From assembly GCA_902556425.1 (NCBI GenBank), contig CACDWG010000008.1, positions 33,088-97,087 on the forward strand: a DNA stretch of 64,000 bases, given 5' to 3'. Below, in pieces: positions 25,656 to 32,784 of this stretch (the stretch's first letter is position 1; each line of letters opens with the position of its first letter). The stretch comes from UBA4421 sp002704225. GTDB lineage: Bacteria > Pseudomonadota > Gammaproteobacteria > Pseudomonadales > Azotimanducaceae. The position numbers were made by a program, and so were the translations under genes. The notes beneath the pieces were generated by a model that saw only the letters and a program-made list of their open reading frames with translations, was not told the DNA's origin and ran no database searches.

Positions 25656-25672
25656 TTGGCCCGCTTGTTGCT
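25656..25672 (+). promoter_or_regulatory. Sigma-54 (RpoN) promoter of the porin gene
   Basis: The sequence TTGGCCCGCTTGTTGCT matches the RpoN consensus (TGGCACG-N4-TTGCW) with the invariant GG (25658-25659) and GC (25670-25671) exactly ten bases apart. The only clear departure is C for A in the -24 element. Transcription would start near 25683, giving a leader of about 95 bases before the porin ATG at 25778. The NtrC-like pair upstream supports the call. Confidence 0.65.
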
Positions 25673-25777
25673 TTATGTCGTACAGCGATACAGGCGGATC
25701 AGTGCGAAACGCGGTAAACGCAGAAAAATGGAGAACGGCAGTTCCCATTCATTATTTACGAATTCTCAGGAGAGACG

Positions 25778-26413
25778 ATGAAAACACTCACTAAACTCTT
25801 ATCCGCCGCGGCGATCGCTGCCGGTTCACTAGGCGTAACGGCCGTCGCTAGTGCAGACGTGTCGTATAACGTTGGGTACGTTTCTGAATACTACTACAGA
25901 GGCATTTATCAGAAGAATTCCTCCGCCAGCGCTGGGATCGATTACGAAGAAGGCGGGTTCTATGTAGGCGCTTGGACCGCGGATGTCGGTGACGGGCTCG
26001 AGTATGACCTCTACGGTGGCTACGGCATGGACATTGGGGAAGTCTCAATTGGCGTGGGATTCACCGGCTACTACTACACCGATGACTGGGATGAGACATA
26101 CGAAGAAGTGAACCTCAGCGTCGGCTACGGCCCCGTATCCATCGGTTATTCCATCGGCGAATGGGATGGCGACGGTGGTCAAGACTATGACTTCCTCGAC
26201 ATCTCAATCGATCTGGGTAAAGGCTTTTACGGTACCTATGGCACATTCGGCGACGATTTCGACGGCGACTATTTCGAGTTGGGCTATGGCACCACGGTTT
26301 CTGACATCGATCTCGGCGTCGCGATCATCTTCCCAAGTGATGAGTTGGAAGGCGATGCAGGCTCTGATGCTGAAGGCGAAGCGGTCGTTCTCTCAATCGG
26401 AAAATCCTTCTAA
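25778..26413 (+). CDS. TorF-family putative porin (TIGR02001-like outer membrane protein)
   Basis: Predicted outer-membrane beta-barrel of 211 residues. The signal peptide MKTLTKLLSAAAIAAGSLG continues to about residue 27 (VASA before DVSYN). The mature part opens with the family signature YNVGYVSEYYYRGIYQ. It then alternates glycine/tyrosine-rich amphipathic strands with very acidic turns (GDGLEYDLYGGYG, EWDGDGGQDYDFLD, GDDFDGDYFELGYG) and ends in a strand with terminal phenylalanine (GKSF), as outer-membrane proteins do. RBS CAGGAGAGACG precedes the ATG. The leader carries RpoN and NtrC-type sites and the gene lies near glnK-amtB, so uptake of a nitrogen source under limitation is a reasonable guess. 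Confidence 0.85.
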   Translation: MKTLTKLLSAAAIAAGSLGVTAVASADVSYNVGYVSEYYYRGIYQKNSSASAGIDYEEGGFYVGAWTADVGDGLEYDLYGGYGMDIGEVSIGVGFTGYYYTDDWDETYEEVNLSVGYGPVSIGYSIGEWDGDGGQDYDFLDISIDLGKGFYGTYGTFGDDFDGDYFELGYGTTVSDIDLGVAIIFPSDELEGDAGSDAEGEAVVLSIGKSF

Positions 26414-26438
26414 AAAGCGCTCAAAACCGCCTCCCTCC

Positions 26439-26467
26439 AAGGGCTCCTTCGGGAGCCCTTTCCTTTT
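26439..26467 (+). terminator. Rho-independent terminator after the porin gene
   Basis: Perfect stem AAGGGCTCC/GGAGCCCTT with a TTCG tetraloop (26448-26451), followed by TCCTTTT. It starts 25 bases after the porin stop and also sits downstream of convergent comM, so it may serve both strands. Confidence 0.88.
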
Positions 26468-26509
26468 GCGGTAACCCAGTTAGCTCGCTCTCCCATCCAA
26501 ACCCTGGCC

Positions 26510-28078
26510 TCAATCCCTGCCCCAGTGCATTGCCCGAAAGCTCAAGGCATCTAATATATGTTGTTCCCTAACATGCTGTTCATCACTCCAGTTGCCCTGT
26601 TCAGCCATCCCTGGGTTCTCCCTCACCCATTCGAGATCAGCCAAGGTCAACGCAATACGCCAGAGCTTGTGGTAGTTGCGCAAGGACAGCTCAAAGTTTT
26701 CAGTGACCCGCGTCAAAAAAGCGGCGTGCAAATCCGCTTGCTGGATTCGATGCGTCAACTCCGACCCATTGACGTGAGCGTTTAAGCAACCCTGTCGAGC
26801 GGTTTGGCATTGGCGGGCTAAGATGATGGTTTGCCGTGCTTTCTCCCACTGCATTTCGCCAGACCGGTCAGGCGTTTCCGGTTGCGTCATTAGCATCGTT
26901 TGCTGATCCAGTTCAGGCACGGGCACGTGCAGATCAATGCGGTCCAACAGTGGCCCCGAAATTCTGCTCTGATAACGCTGCACCTGACTGGGAGTACAGC
27001 GGCATGAGTGTTCCTTGCAGGAACGACCCGCCGGACAGGGATTCATCGCCGCAATGAGTTGGAAACGACAAGGAAAGGATGTTCGGTACTGAGCTCTCGC
27101 GATGGCAATTTCGCCGGTTTCGATGGGCTCACGGAGTAGGTCTAGGGCCGATGGCTTAAAGTGCGGTAACTCGTCGAGAAACAAGACTCCGCAGTGGGAC
27201 AGTGTGATTTCACCGGGCGTTGGTGTGTGTCCTCCGCCTCTCATTGCCGCGGTGCTAACGGAATGGTGAGGACTCCGTAAGGGCGGTCTTCGATAGTGTT
27301 CTCGCCCGCTGCCGTAGGCCGAATAGACCGTTGCCACTTCCAGCATGCGGTCGTGTTCTAGGTCCGGTAGCAAATCGACCAAACATTGCGCCAGCATGGT
27401 TTTGCCTGTGCCTGGTCGACCGATCATCAGCATGTGGTGCCCTCCGGCGGCGGCGATCATCAGCGCACGCTTGGCAAGATACTGACCAATAATCTGATCG
27501 AAGATTTCGCGACCTTCTTCGTTTGAGGGGTCTACTGGTCTAGCAAGTGGTGCTGGTTTTTGTCTTTTCGCACAGAGCAATTCCGCTACCTCCAACAGGC
27601 TCGTCGCCGTCCAAAAACCATCCCTCGCTATCAGTTGAACTTCATTGGCGTTTGCCTGAGGTAGAAAGAGACGATGGCCTGCTTGGTAACAGGATACAGC
27701 GCTTGCCAATACATTGTGCGCTCGGCGCAGTTCGCCGAATAACCCCAACTCCCCAATAAATTCGGTTTGGTCGAGTGCCGCGCTGGGCAGCTGCTCGCTA
27801 GCGACTAAGATGGCCATCGCGATGGGCAGGTCGAAACCCGTGCCAGATTTGCTTAGGTGGCTTGGCGCAAGATTGATTGTGATATGGCTGACGGGATAGC
27901 TGAAACCACTGTTGCGGATGGCACTTTTTACGCGATCTCGGGCTTCGCGGACGGCTCCCTCGGCTAACCCGACAATGGTGGTGCCGGGCAGCCCCCCAGC
28001 CAGATGACACTCGACGTGAACAAGGTGTGTTTCTAATCCGTAGGCCGTGCGGCTGAGCACAGAGGCGCTGCGACTCAT
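26510..28078 (-). CDS. comM: ComM/YifB Mg-chelatase-like AAA+ ATPase
   Basis: Hexameric helicase-type ATPase; ComM is known to promote branch migration during natural transformation and recombination. The N-terminal Lon-like domain begins SRSASVLSRTAYGLE and contains GLPGTTIVGLAEGAVREARD and NLAPSHLSKSGTGFDL. The AAA+ core has Walker A GRPGTGKTMLAQ, Walker B LFLDELPHF and the AMNPCPAGRSCKEHSCRC cysteine cluster with LLDRIDLHV. About 522 residues, full length. ATG 28078 is chosen; a TTG overlapping the ubiK stop at 28093 is possible. ubiK lies 11 bases upstream on the same strand. Confidence 0.94.
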   Translation of the reverse strand: MSRSASVLSRTAYGLETHLVHVECHLAGGLPGTTIVGLAEGAVREARDRVKSAIRNSGFSYPVSHITINLAPSHLSKSGTGFDLPIAMAILVASEQLPSAALDQTEFIGELGLFGELRRAHNVLASAVSCYQAGHRLFLPQANANEVQLIARDGFWTATSLLEVAELLCAKRQKPAPLARPVDPSNEEGREIFDQIIGQYLAKRALMIAAAGGHHMLMIGRPGTGKTMLAQCLVDLLPDLEHDRMLEVATVYSAYGSGREHYRRPPLRSPHHSVSTAAMRGGGHTPTPGEITLSHCGVLFLDELPHFKPSALDLLREPIETGEIAIARAQYRTSFPCRFQLIAAMNPCPAGRSCKEHSCRCTPSQVQRYQSRISGPLLDRIDLHVPVPELDQQTMLMTQPETPDRSGEMQWEKARQTIILARQCQTARQGCLNAHVNGSELTHRIQQADLHAAFLTRVTENFELSLRNYHKLWRIALTLADLEWVRENPGMAEQGNWSDEQHVREQHILDALSFRAMHWGRD

Positions 28079-28089
28079 GGCGTGCCCGG

Positions 28090-28371
28090 TCAATCCTCGA
28101 TGGAGCTAGCGCCTCGGGGTGGCCTGTCAGCGGAAAACCCCTCCAGTTCTGACAGACGCGCCTCCAGGCTCTTTATTTGTGCCTCCAACGTTTGCAGTAG
28201 CGCCTCTTGGGCTTCAAATTCGTGCTTCGGAACCAATGCCATCTGCTTGAATACGCTCTGAGCCTTAGTTTCGATATCGGCTTTCAGGGATCCGGCCAAA
28301 TTCTCAGGTAGCGCTTGATCCAGCAACTGCATTATCGGTCGAAGCAGAGTGGTGAAAGGGTCTGCGTGCAT
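28090..28371 (-). CDS. ubiK: UbiK (YqiC, BMFP family) accessory factor for ubiquinone synthesis
   Basis: Small coiled-coil protein known to assist the soluble ubiquinone-biosynthesis complex. ATG 28371 with AGGA 6 bases upstream gives 93 residues; the longer upstream frame is not needed. The sequence fits the membrane-fusogenic BMFP family: an N-terminal amphipathic half (PFTTLLRPIMQLLDQALPEN), then VPKHEFEAQEALLQTLEAQI, and a leucine-heptad coiled coil ending LEARLSELEG. The order ubiK-comM beside glnK-amtB matches that in Pseudomonas. Confidence 0.85.
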   Translation of the reverse strand: MHADPFTTLLRPIMQLLDQALPENLAGSLKADIETKAQSVFKQMALVPKHEFEAQEALLQTLEAQIKSLEARLSELEGFSADRPPRGASSIED

Positions 28372-28487
28372 GGCGATTCCTGTCGAGGTAGTGATCGAGT
28401 GTACTGCTATTCCGTCTGAAGCCATATCACTCTATCGAATCACCAAGTCTGGCCAACGGCAGAATGCTCGCGTCTCTGTAAGCAATC

Positions 28488-28545
28488 GCACATAGGCGGT
28501 GCGACTATCGCCGCGCCGCACCAACCTGAAGCGTTAGATTGGTGC
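28488..28545. promoter_or_regulatory. NtrC (enhancer) binding sites upstream of glnK-amtB
   Basis: A strong site, GCACATAGGCGGTGC (28488-28502), is embedded in the larger palindrome TCGCAC-N7-GTGCGA. Two weaker overlapping sites follow, each with one perfect half: GCACCAACCTGAAGC (28518-28532) and GCGTTAGATTGGTGC (28531-28545). Distance to the sigma-54 promoter is about 165-210 bases. Prediction from the NtrC consensus GCACC-N5-GGTGC. Confidence 0.6.
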
Positions 28546-28703
28546 GCTTGCCCTTTTTTAGGGCGAAAGCCTCCGATTGATGGGCTGAAACGCGTAACTG
28601 AAGGATCAGCCAGCCCATCTTCAAAGACAAATAACATGAAATGGCCAAGGAATACGGGTGTTTTTGTCCAACTTGGTGTCAATCACCTGGTGATACTAAA
28701 AGT

Positions 28704-28719
28704 AGGCACGTCTTTTGCT
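28704..28719 (+). promoter_or_regulatory. Sigma-54 (RpoN) promoter of glnK-amtB
   Basis: AGGCACGTCTTTTGCT matches the consensus TGGCACG-N4-TTGCW except for the first base. The key GG (28705-28706) and GC (28717-28718) are ten bases apart. Transcription should start near 28730, leaving a leader of about 175 bases. glnK-amtB is a well-known NtrC/RpoN target, which strengthens the call. Confidence 0.75.
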
Positions 28720-28905
28720 TTAAGGGCAGTGGGACCGACGGTTGGAAGACCAATTGGAGTGAAATGGCTGCGTTTGATGCTTAGAGGTATCTATCGCCGG
28801 CTGATTCGTAGAAAATTTCAATGCGAAATGCATTTGATCTTCCACATCAAATCGGTGCCAGGTCGCTTGAGCGCCCTGGGAGTCCCTAACGTTTAGGAGA
28901 AAACA

Positions 28906-29244
28906 ATGAAGTTAATCACCGCGATTATTAAACCGTTCAAGTTGGACGATGTTCGCGAAGCACTTTCAGAGGTCGGCGTGCAAGGCATGACCGTCACGGA
29001 AGTTAAGGGGTTCGGCCGTCAAAAGGGACATACCGAACTGTATCGAGGCGCTGAATATGTCGTCGATTTTTTGCCCAAGGTGAAAATCGAAGCGGCCATT
29101 GATGACGCTTTACAAGAACAGGTTATTGAAGCAATCAGCAAGTCCGCTAACACGGGCAAGGTAGGTGACGGCAAAATTTTTGTCACGGCCCTCGAAGAAG
29201 CTGTACGCATTCGTACTGGAGAAACAGGGCCTGGAGCAGTTTAG
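28906..29244 (+). CDS. glnK: PII nitrogen regulatory protein GlnK
   Basis: Signal protein that binds 2-oxoglutarate and ATP/ADP, blocks AmtB when nitrogen is plentiful and is uridylylated under limitation. The 112 residues are the standard PII length. The T-loop has the uridylylated tyrosine in YRGAEYVVDF (Tyr51). The B-loop/C-terminal signature is GKVGDGKIFV. N-terminus MKLITAIIKPFKLDDVREAL is typical. RBS TAGGAG lies 7 bases upstream. The gene is followed by amtB after 30 bases, which marks it as GlnK rather than GlnB. Confidence 0.95.
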   Translation: MKLITAIIKPFKLDDVREALSEVGVQGMTVTEVKGFGRQKGHTELYRGAEYVVDFLPKVKIEAAIDDALQEQVIEAISKSANTGKVGDGKIFVTALEEAVRIRTGETGPGAV

Positions 29245-29274
29245 GCCCCCTAGAAAAAATTTGGAGCGAAGATT

Positions 29275-30489
29275 GTGGAAGATCTGATTCAACTGAGTTA
29301 CGCGGTAGACACGTTCTACTTCCTAGTAATGGGTGCCCTAGTCATGTTTATGGCACCCGGCTTTGCCATGCTCGAAGCGGGTATGGTGCGAAGCAAAAAC
29401 ACATCCGAAATTTTGACAAAGAACGTCGCGCTGTTCGCGATTTCCTGTGTCATGTATTTACTCATTGGCTACGCGATTATGTATGGCGGTAGCAGCATAT
29501 TGATCGGCGCAGAAAATACTGTCGATGAGGTTCTGGCCTCCGGTGGCGATGTGTATTACTCCGCCCGTTCTGACTTCTTTTTCCAAGTAGTCTTCGTTGC
29601 AACAGCGATGTCAATTATTTCGGGAGCGGTAGCAGAGCGCATGAAGCTTTGGTCCTTTCTGCTGTTTGCCGTCGTCATGACGGGCTTCATCTATCCCACA
29701 CAGGGAAGCTGGAGTTGGGGCGGGGGCTTCCTTTCGGAGGCGGGTTTTGTTGACTTCGCAGGTTCCGGCATCGTTCACATGTGCGGTGCAGCAGCGGCCC
29801 TCGCAGGTGTTCTGTTACTCGGCCCGCGTCAGGGCAAGTACGGTCCAAACGGCGAAGTGAACGCGATTCAAGGCTCTAACATGCCTCTAGCTACCCTCGG
29901 CATGTTTATTCTGTGGTTCGGCTGGTTCGGTTTTAACGGCGGTTCGGAACTGAAGCTCAGTAATATTGATGAGGCGAATGCCGTGGCTCAGGTGTTTGTA
30001 AATACGAACATGGCTGCTGCTGGCGGCCTGATCGCAGCATTGATTGTCGCCCGAATCCTTTTCGGCAAAGCAGATCTTACGATGGCCTTGAACGGCGCTT
30101 TGGCGGGCTTGGTTTCAATCACGGCGGAGCCGCTATCTGGCACCAACGTGGAATCCATGTTGATCGGCGCAGTCGGTGGTGTGATCGTTGTGCTCTCCAT
30201 TGTCGGCTTGGACAAGATCCGAATCGATGACCCGGTTGGCGCGATCTCAGTACACGGCACCTGTGGCATCTGGGGTCTGATGGCGGTTTTAATCACTTCC
30301 GACGACGCAACGCTTTCCGGCCAATTGACTGGTTTGGGGGCGATTCTCGGATTCACCTTCGTCGCGGCCTTGGTCGTCTGGTTCGTGATCAAGATGGTCT
30401 TTGGCATCCGCTTGTCAGATGAAGATCAGCAAGTAGGAGCGGACGTCGCGGAAATCGGCATCGTGGCCTACCCCGAGTTTTCTAAGTAG
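29275..30489 (+). CDS. amtB: Ammonium transporter AmtB
   Basis: Trimeric inner-membrane ammonium channel of about 11 membrane helices, 404 residues. GTG 29275 follows GGAGCGAAG. Conserved residues of the pore are present: the twin histidines in GSGIVHMCGAAAAL and ISVHGTCGIWG, the WFGWFGFNGGS segment and AAMSIISGAVAERMKLW (read as ATAMSIISGAV...). There is no extra N-terminal signal sequence; the protein starts near the first helix (DTFYFLVMGALVMFM). It is co-transcribed with glnK and ends before a clear terminator. Confidence 0.96.
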   Translation: MEDLIQLSYAVDTFYFLVMGALVMFMAPGFAMLEAGMVRSKNTSEILTKNVALFAISCVMYLLIGYAIMYGGSSILIGAENTVDEVLASGGDVYYSARSDFFFQVVFVATAMSIISGAVAERMKLWSFLLFAVVMTGFIYPTQGSWSWGGGFLSEAGFVDFAGSGIVHMCGAAAALAGVLLLGPRQGKYGPNGEVNAIQGSNMPLATLGMFILWFGWFGFNGGSELKLSNIDEANAVAQVFVNTNMAAAGGLIAALIVARILFGKADLTMALNGALAGLVSITAEPLSGTNVESMLIGAVGGVIVVLSIVGLDKIRIDDPVGAISVHGTCGIWGLMAVLITSDDATLSGQLTGLGAILGFTFVAALVVWFVIKMVFGIRLSDEDQQVGADVAEIGIVAYPEFSK

Positions 30490-30502
30490 CCCTTAGAACG
30501 AT

Positions 30503-30528
30503 CGTTGGCGCGCTCATTCGCGCTAACG
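30503..30528. other. Inverted repeat after amtB
   Basis: Stem CGTTGGCGCG / CGCGCTAACG with a six-base loop CTCATT and one mismatch. It lies between the amtB stop and the terminator at 30534. There is no T-run, so it may protect the 3' end or add to termination. Role not known. Confidence 0.5.
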
Positions 30529-30533
30529 TCCTG

Positions 30534-30556
30534 AAAGCCGCCTTCGGGCGGCTTTT
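30534..30556 (+). terminator. Rho-independent terminator after amtB
   Basis: Stem AAGCCGCC/GGCGGCTT with a TTCG tetraloop (30543-30546) followed by TT, with AAA before the stem. Same architecture as the terminator of the porin gene. It separates glnK-amtB from thrC. Confidence 0.88.
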
Positions 30557-30564
30557 GCGTTGTA

Positions 30565-30605
30565 AACGTTTAACTTTTTGTCCTATCCGCCAATTGAACG
30601 TTTAA
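30565..30605. repeat. Two AACGTTTAA boxes upstream of thrC
   Basis: AACGTTTAA occurs at 30565-30573 and again at 30597-30605, 32 bases apart or about three helical turns. The first copy is inside a perfect ten-base palindrome (TAAACGTTTA). They lie 36-76 bases before the thrC start and could be operator half-sites or part of the promoter. No regulator can be named. Confidence 0.4.
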
Positions 30606-30640
30606 ACTAGCGGTTCATCGATCGGTTTTATTGAGTTGTC

Positions 30641-32017
30641 ATGAAATATAAGAGCACCCGGGGGCAGGTATCAGGCTTGGGATTCAGCGATGCCCTGCTG
30701 ATGGGCCTCGCATCCGATAACGGATTGCTGGTGCCTGAAACCATTCCCGACGTGCGTTCGCGTCTTGCGGAGTGGCAGAACCTGAGTTTTGTCGAGCTCG
30801 CCCAAGAGATCATGCCGCTGTTCATTGATGACATTGAGCCTGAAACGTTGAAACGCTTGGTGGCAGAATCCTATGCAAGCTTTGATCACGACGATGTGGT
30901 GGGCATGGAGCAACTGGATGAGTTAACCATTCTCGAGCTCTTTCATGGACCAACGTTGGCCTTTAAGGATGTCGCTCTGCAGTTGCTAGGCAAGCTCTTC
31001 GAGCATGTGTTGGGCGAGCGAGGCCAGCGATTGAATATTCTAGGTGCCACCAGCGGGGATACCGGCAGTGCGGCTATTGATGGGGTGCGGGGCCAGCGCA
31101 ACGTCGATATTTTCATTATGTATCCCAAGGGTCGGGTGAGCCCGTTGCAGGAATTGCAAATGACGACGGTTGCGGACGAAAACGTGCATTGCATCGAGTT
31201 AGAAGGCAGTTTCGATGACTGTCAGAACATCATGAAGACCGTCTTTGCAGATGCCGAATACAAAGCCAAATATCAGCTGGGAGCGGTCAATTCTGTGAAC
31301 TGGGCTCGGGTGCTGGCGCAAATCGTCTACTACGGATACGCGAGTTTACGCAGTGAGCGCTCCCCCACGTTCTGCGTACCTACCGGTAATTTCGGCAACG
31401 TGTTCGCTGCCTATCTCGCTCAACGAATGGGATTCCCGATTCACCATTTGTTAGTCGCTACTAACGATAACGACATATTGGCCCGGTTTTTTGCTACGGG
31501 TAGCTATTCTCGGGGAGACGTTCATCAAACGTTGTCTCCAGCGATGGACATACAGGTTGCAAGCAATTTTGAACGCTTTCTCTTCTACTATTTTGATCAG
31601 GACAGTCAGCGGCTGACGCAATTCATGCAGGACTTTGCCGCCAATGGCGAAGCCAGTATCGGTGCGCCGCCAGCAGAAGCGTTGATGAGCAGCGTGGCGG
31701 TTTCCCGCGAGCAGACGCTGCAAGCGATGCGTGATGTGCATCAACAGTATGGCTATGTGTTGGATCCGCACACGGCCGTCGGTTATTACGCAGCCAAGAA
31801 CCGGGAACAGAACAACGAGGCGAGCTCCGCGGGAGGCACGGTGGTTGTGGGAACCGCGCATCCGGCAAAATTTCCAGAGGCCGTTGTCGAAGCAACGGGG
31901 GTGCTGCCAACCCACCCGACTTTGCAAGCCCTTGACGGGCTGCCCATGCGACGGCAGTCCCTGCCCTGTGATATTGACGCGGTTAAGGCTTATCTGGTGG
32001 AGAGTTTGGCGGGCTAG
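30641..32017 (+). CDS. thrC: Threonine synthase
   Basis: PLP enzyme converting O-phosphohomoserine to threonine. The N-terminus MKYKSTRGQVSGLGFSDAL and the PLP-lysine segment GPTLAFKDVALQLLG (Lys near residue 108) are of the long, gamma-proteobacterial ThrC type. GATSGDTGSAAI, the phosphate-binding SVNWARVLAQIVYY and VPTGNFGNVFAAYLA confirm it. 458 residues is usual. The gene stands alone between the amtB terminator and the convergent HAD gene; homoserine dehydrogenase and kinase genes are not nearby. Confidence 0.95.
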   Translation: MKYKSTRGQVSGLGFSDALLMGLASDNGLLVPETIPDVRSRLAEWQNLSFVELAQEIMPLFIDDIEPETLKRLVAESYASFDHDDVVGMEQLDELTILELFHGPTLAFKDVALQLLGKLFEHVLGERGQRLNILGATSGDTGSAAIDGVRGQRNVDIFIMYPKGRVSPLQELQMTTVADENVHCIELEGSFDDCQNIMKTVFADAEYKAKYQLGAVNSVNWARVLAQIVYYGYASLRSERSPTFCVPTGNFGNVFAAYLAQRMGFPIHHLLVATNDNDILARFFATGSYSRGDVHQTLSPAMDIQVASNFERFLFYYFDQDSQRLTQFMQDFAANGEASIGAPPAEALMSSVAVSREQTLQAMRDVHQQYGYVLDPHTAVGYYAAKNREQNNEASSAGGTVVVGTAHPAKFPEAVVEATGVLPTHPTLQALDGLPMRRQSLPCDIDAVKAYLVESLAG

Positions 32018-32029
32018 AAACTCGCCATC

Positions 32030-32045
32030 TCGCAACGGGTTGCGA
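32030..32045. other. Perfect dyad between convergent thrC and HAD genes
   Basis: TCGCAA-CGGG-TTGCGA in the 29-base gap between two convergent stops. The stem is six base pairs and no T-run follows on either strand, so a terminator role is only possible. Confidence 0.4.
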
Positions 32046-32046
32046 C

Positions 32047-32784
32047 TCAGTCTTGGTCAAGGTTCGCCATGAGATTAGCAATCATCCTGGGTAGGTCACT
32101 GAGTCGGTGAACCTCACCGGAGGGGACAGATGCAGAATCGTTAGCAAACTCGCCGTTATGGTTATACCACAGCGACAGCATGCCGGCGTTGTTGGCGCCC
32201 AGTATGTCGTCTGACAAATGGTCACCAATGTGTACGGCTTGGTGTGCTGGAACACCGGCTCGGGTGAGTACGGTGCGAAACATTTTCGGATCGGGTTTGC
32301 TTGCCCCAACGTCTGCGCTGCTGACAGCGCCCTCAAAGTATTTTCCAATGCCGACGCGATCGATGTTTGCGTTACCGTTGGTCAGCGCGAACAGACGATA
32401 ACGCTGGCTGAGGTCGGCGAGAACCTCAAGGGCGCCGTCGTAAAACACCACCTCATTACGACCGACAAAAAACACGTCGAATGCCCGAGACGCCGCGTTG
32501 ACGGCATCCTTACTCGCCAAGCCGGACGCTAACATGCACTCATACAGAACCTGAGTGCGTAAAAATGACAGATCGTGACGCTTATCAGAATGCTGCTCTA
32601 AGACTCGTTCTCGTATGTCGCCGATGGCATCGGAGGTGTAAACCGTCAGTGCGTCGGCGGTGTTTTCCTGCATCCACCGACGCAGCGATTGTTCAGCCCG
32701 AACAATCGTTTGGCTGACATCCCAAAGGGTATTGTCTAGGTCAAAGGTCACCAGCTCGATTTGCGTTGTTTGTTTCATGAGCAT
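32047..32784 (-). CDS. HAD-superfamily hydrolase (YigB-like)
   Basis: Phosphatase of the HAD subfamily IA. Motif I is TFDLDNTLWD near the N-terminus, motif II is the serine/threonine of FALTNGNA, motif III the lysine of ASKPDPKMF, and motif IV the acidic HIGDHLSDD. 245 residues with a helical cap. In E. coli the gene after xerC is yigB, an FMN phosphatase, so a riboflavin/FMN-related role is likely. The ATG at 32784 overlaps the xerC stop (TAATG), suggesting coupled translation. Confidence 0.85.
   Translation of the reverse strand: MLMKQTTQIELVTFDLDNTLWDVSQTIVRAEQSLRRWMQENTADALTVYTSDAIGDIRERVLEQHSDKRHDLSFLRTQVLYECMLASGLASKDAVNAASRAFDVFFVGRNEVVFYDGALEVLADLSQRYRLFALTNGNANIDRVGIGKYFEGAVSSADVGASKPDPKMFRTVLTRAGVPAHQAVHIGDHLSDDILGANNAGMLSLWYNHNGEFANDSASVPSGEVHRLSDLPRMIANLMANLDQD

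Larger units (their letters stand above)
25361..25777. other. Intergenic region upstream of the TorF-type porin
   Basis: 417 bases. The first half carries the tandem NtrC-like sites (25463-25495). A small GC hairpin, CGCC/GGCG followed by TCTTTT (about 25571-25590), could end the cytochrome c5 transcript, although the stem is only four base pairs. An imperfect ATAAAA...TTTTAT dyad is at 25601-25630. The sigma-54-type promoter is at 25656-25672. No credible coding sequence is present. Confidence 0.5.
28372..28905. other. Intergenic region between ubiK and glnK
   Basis: 534 bases that hold the nitrogen-control elements (28488-28545 and 28704-28719). There is also a short dyad GCCCT/AGGGC (28550-28564) and a perfect ATCACC-T-GGTGAT palindrome (28682-28694) directly before the RpoN promoter. 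Two open frames (28440-28682 minus, 28636-28896 plus) span this DNA but overlap the control sites and show no protein features, so I do not call them. Confidence 0.5.

Noticed and set aside
28440..28896. Two short ORFs upstream of glnK
   Set aside because: They overlap the predicted NtrC and RpoN sites, show no recognisable protein features and run on both strands.
31451..32035. 194-residue minus-strand ORF opposite thrC
   Set aside because: Shadow frame of thrC; no ribosome-binding site or known domain.
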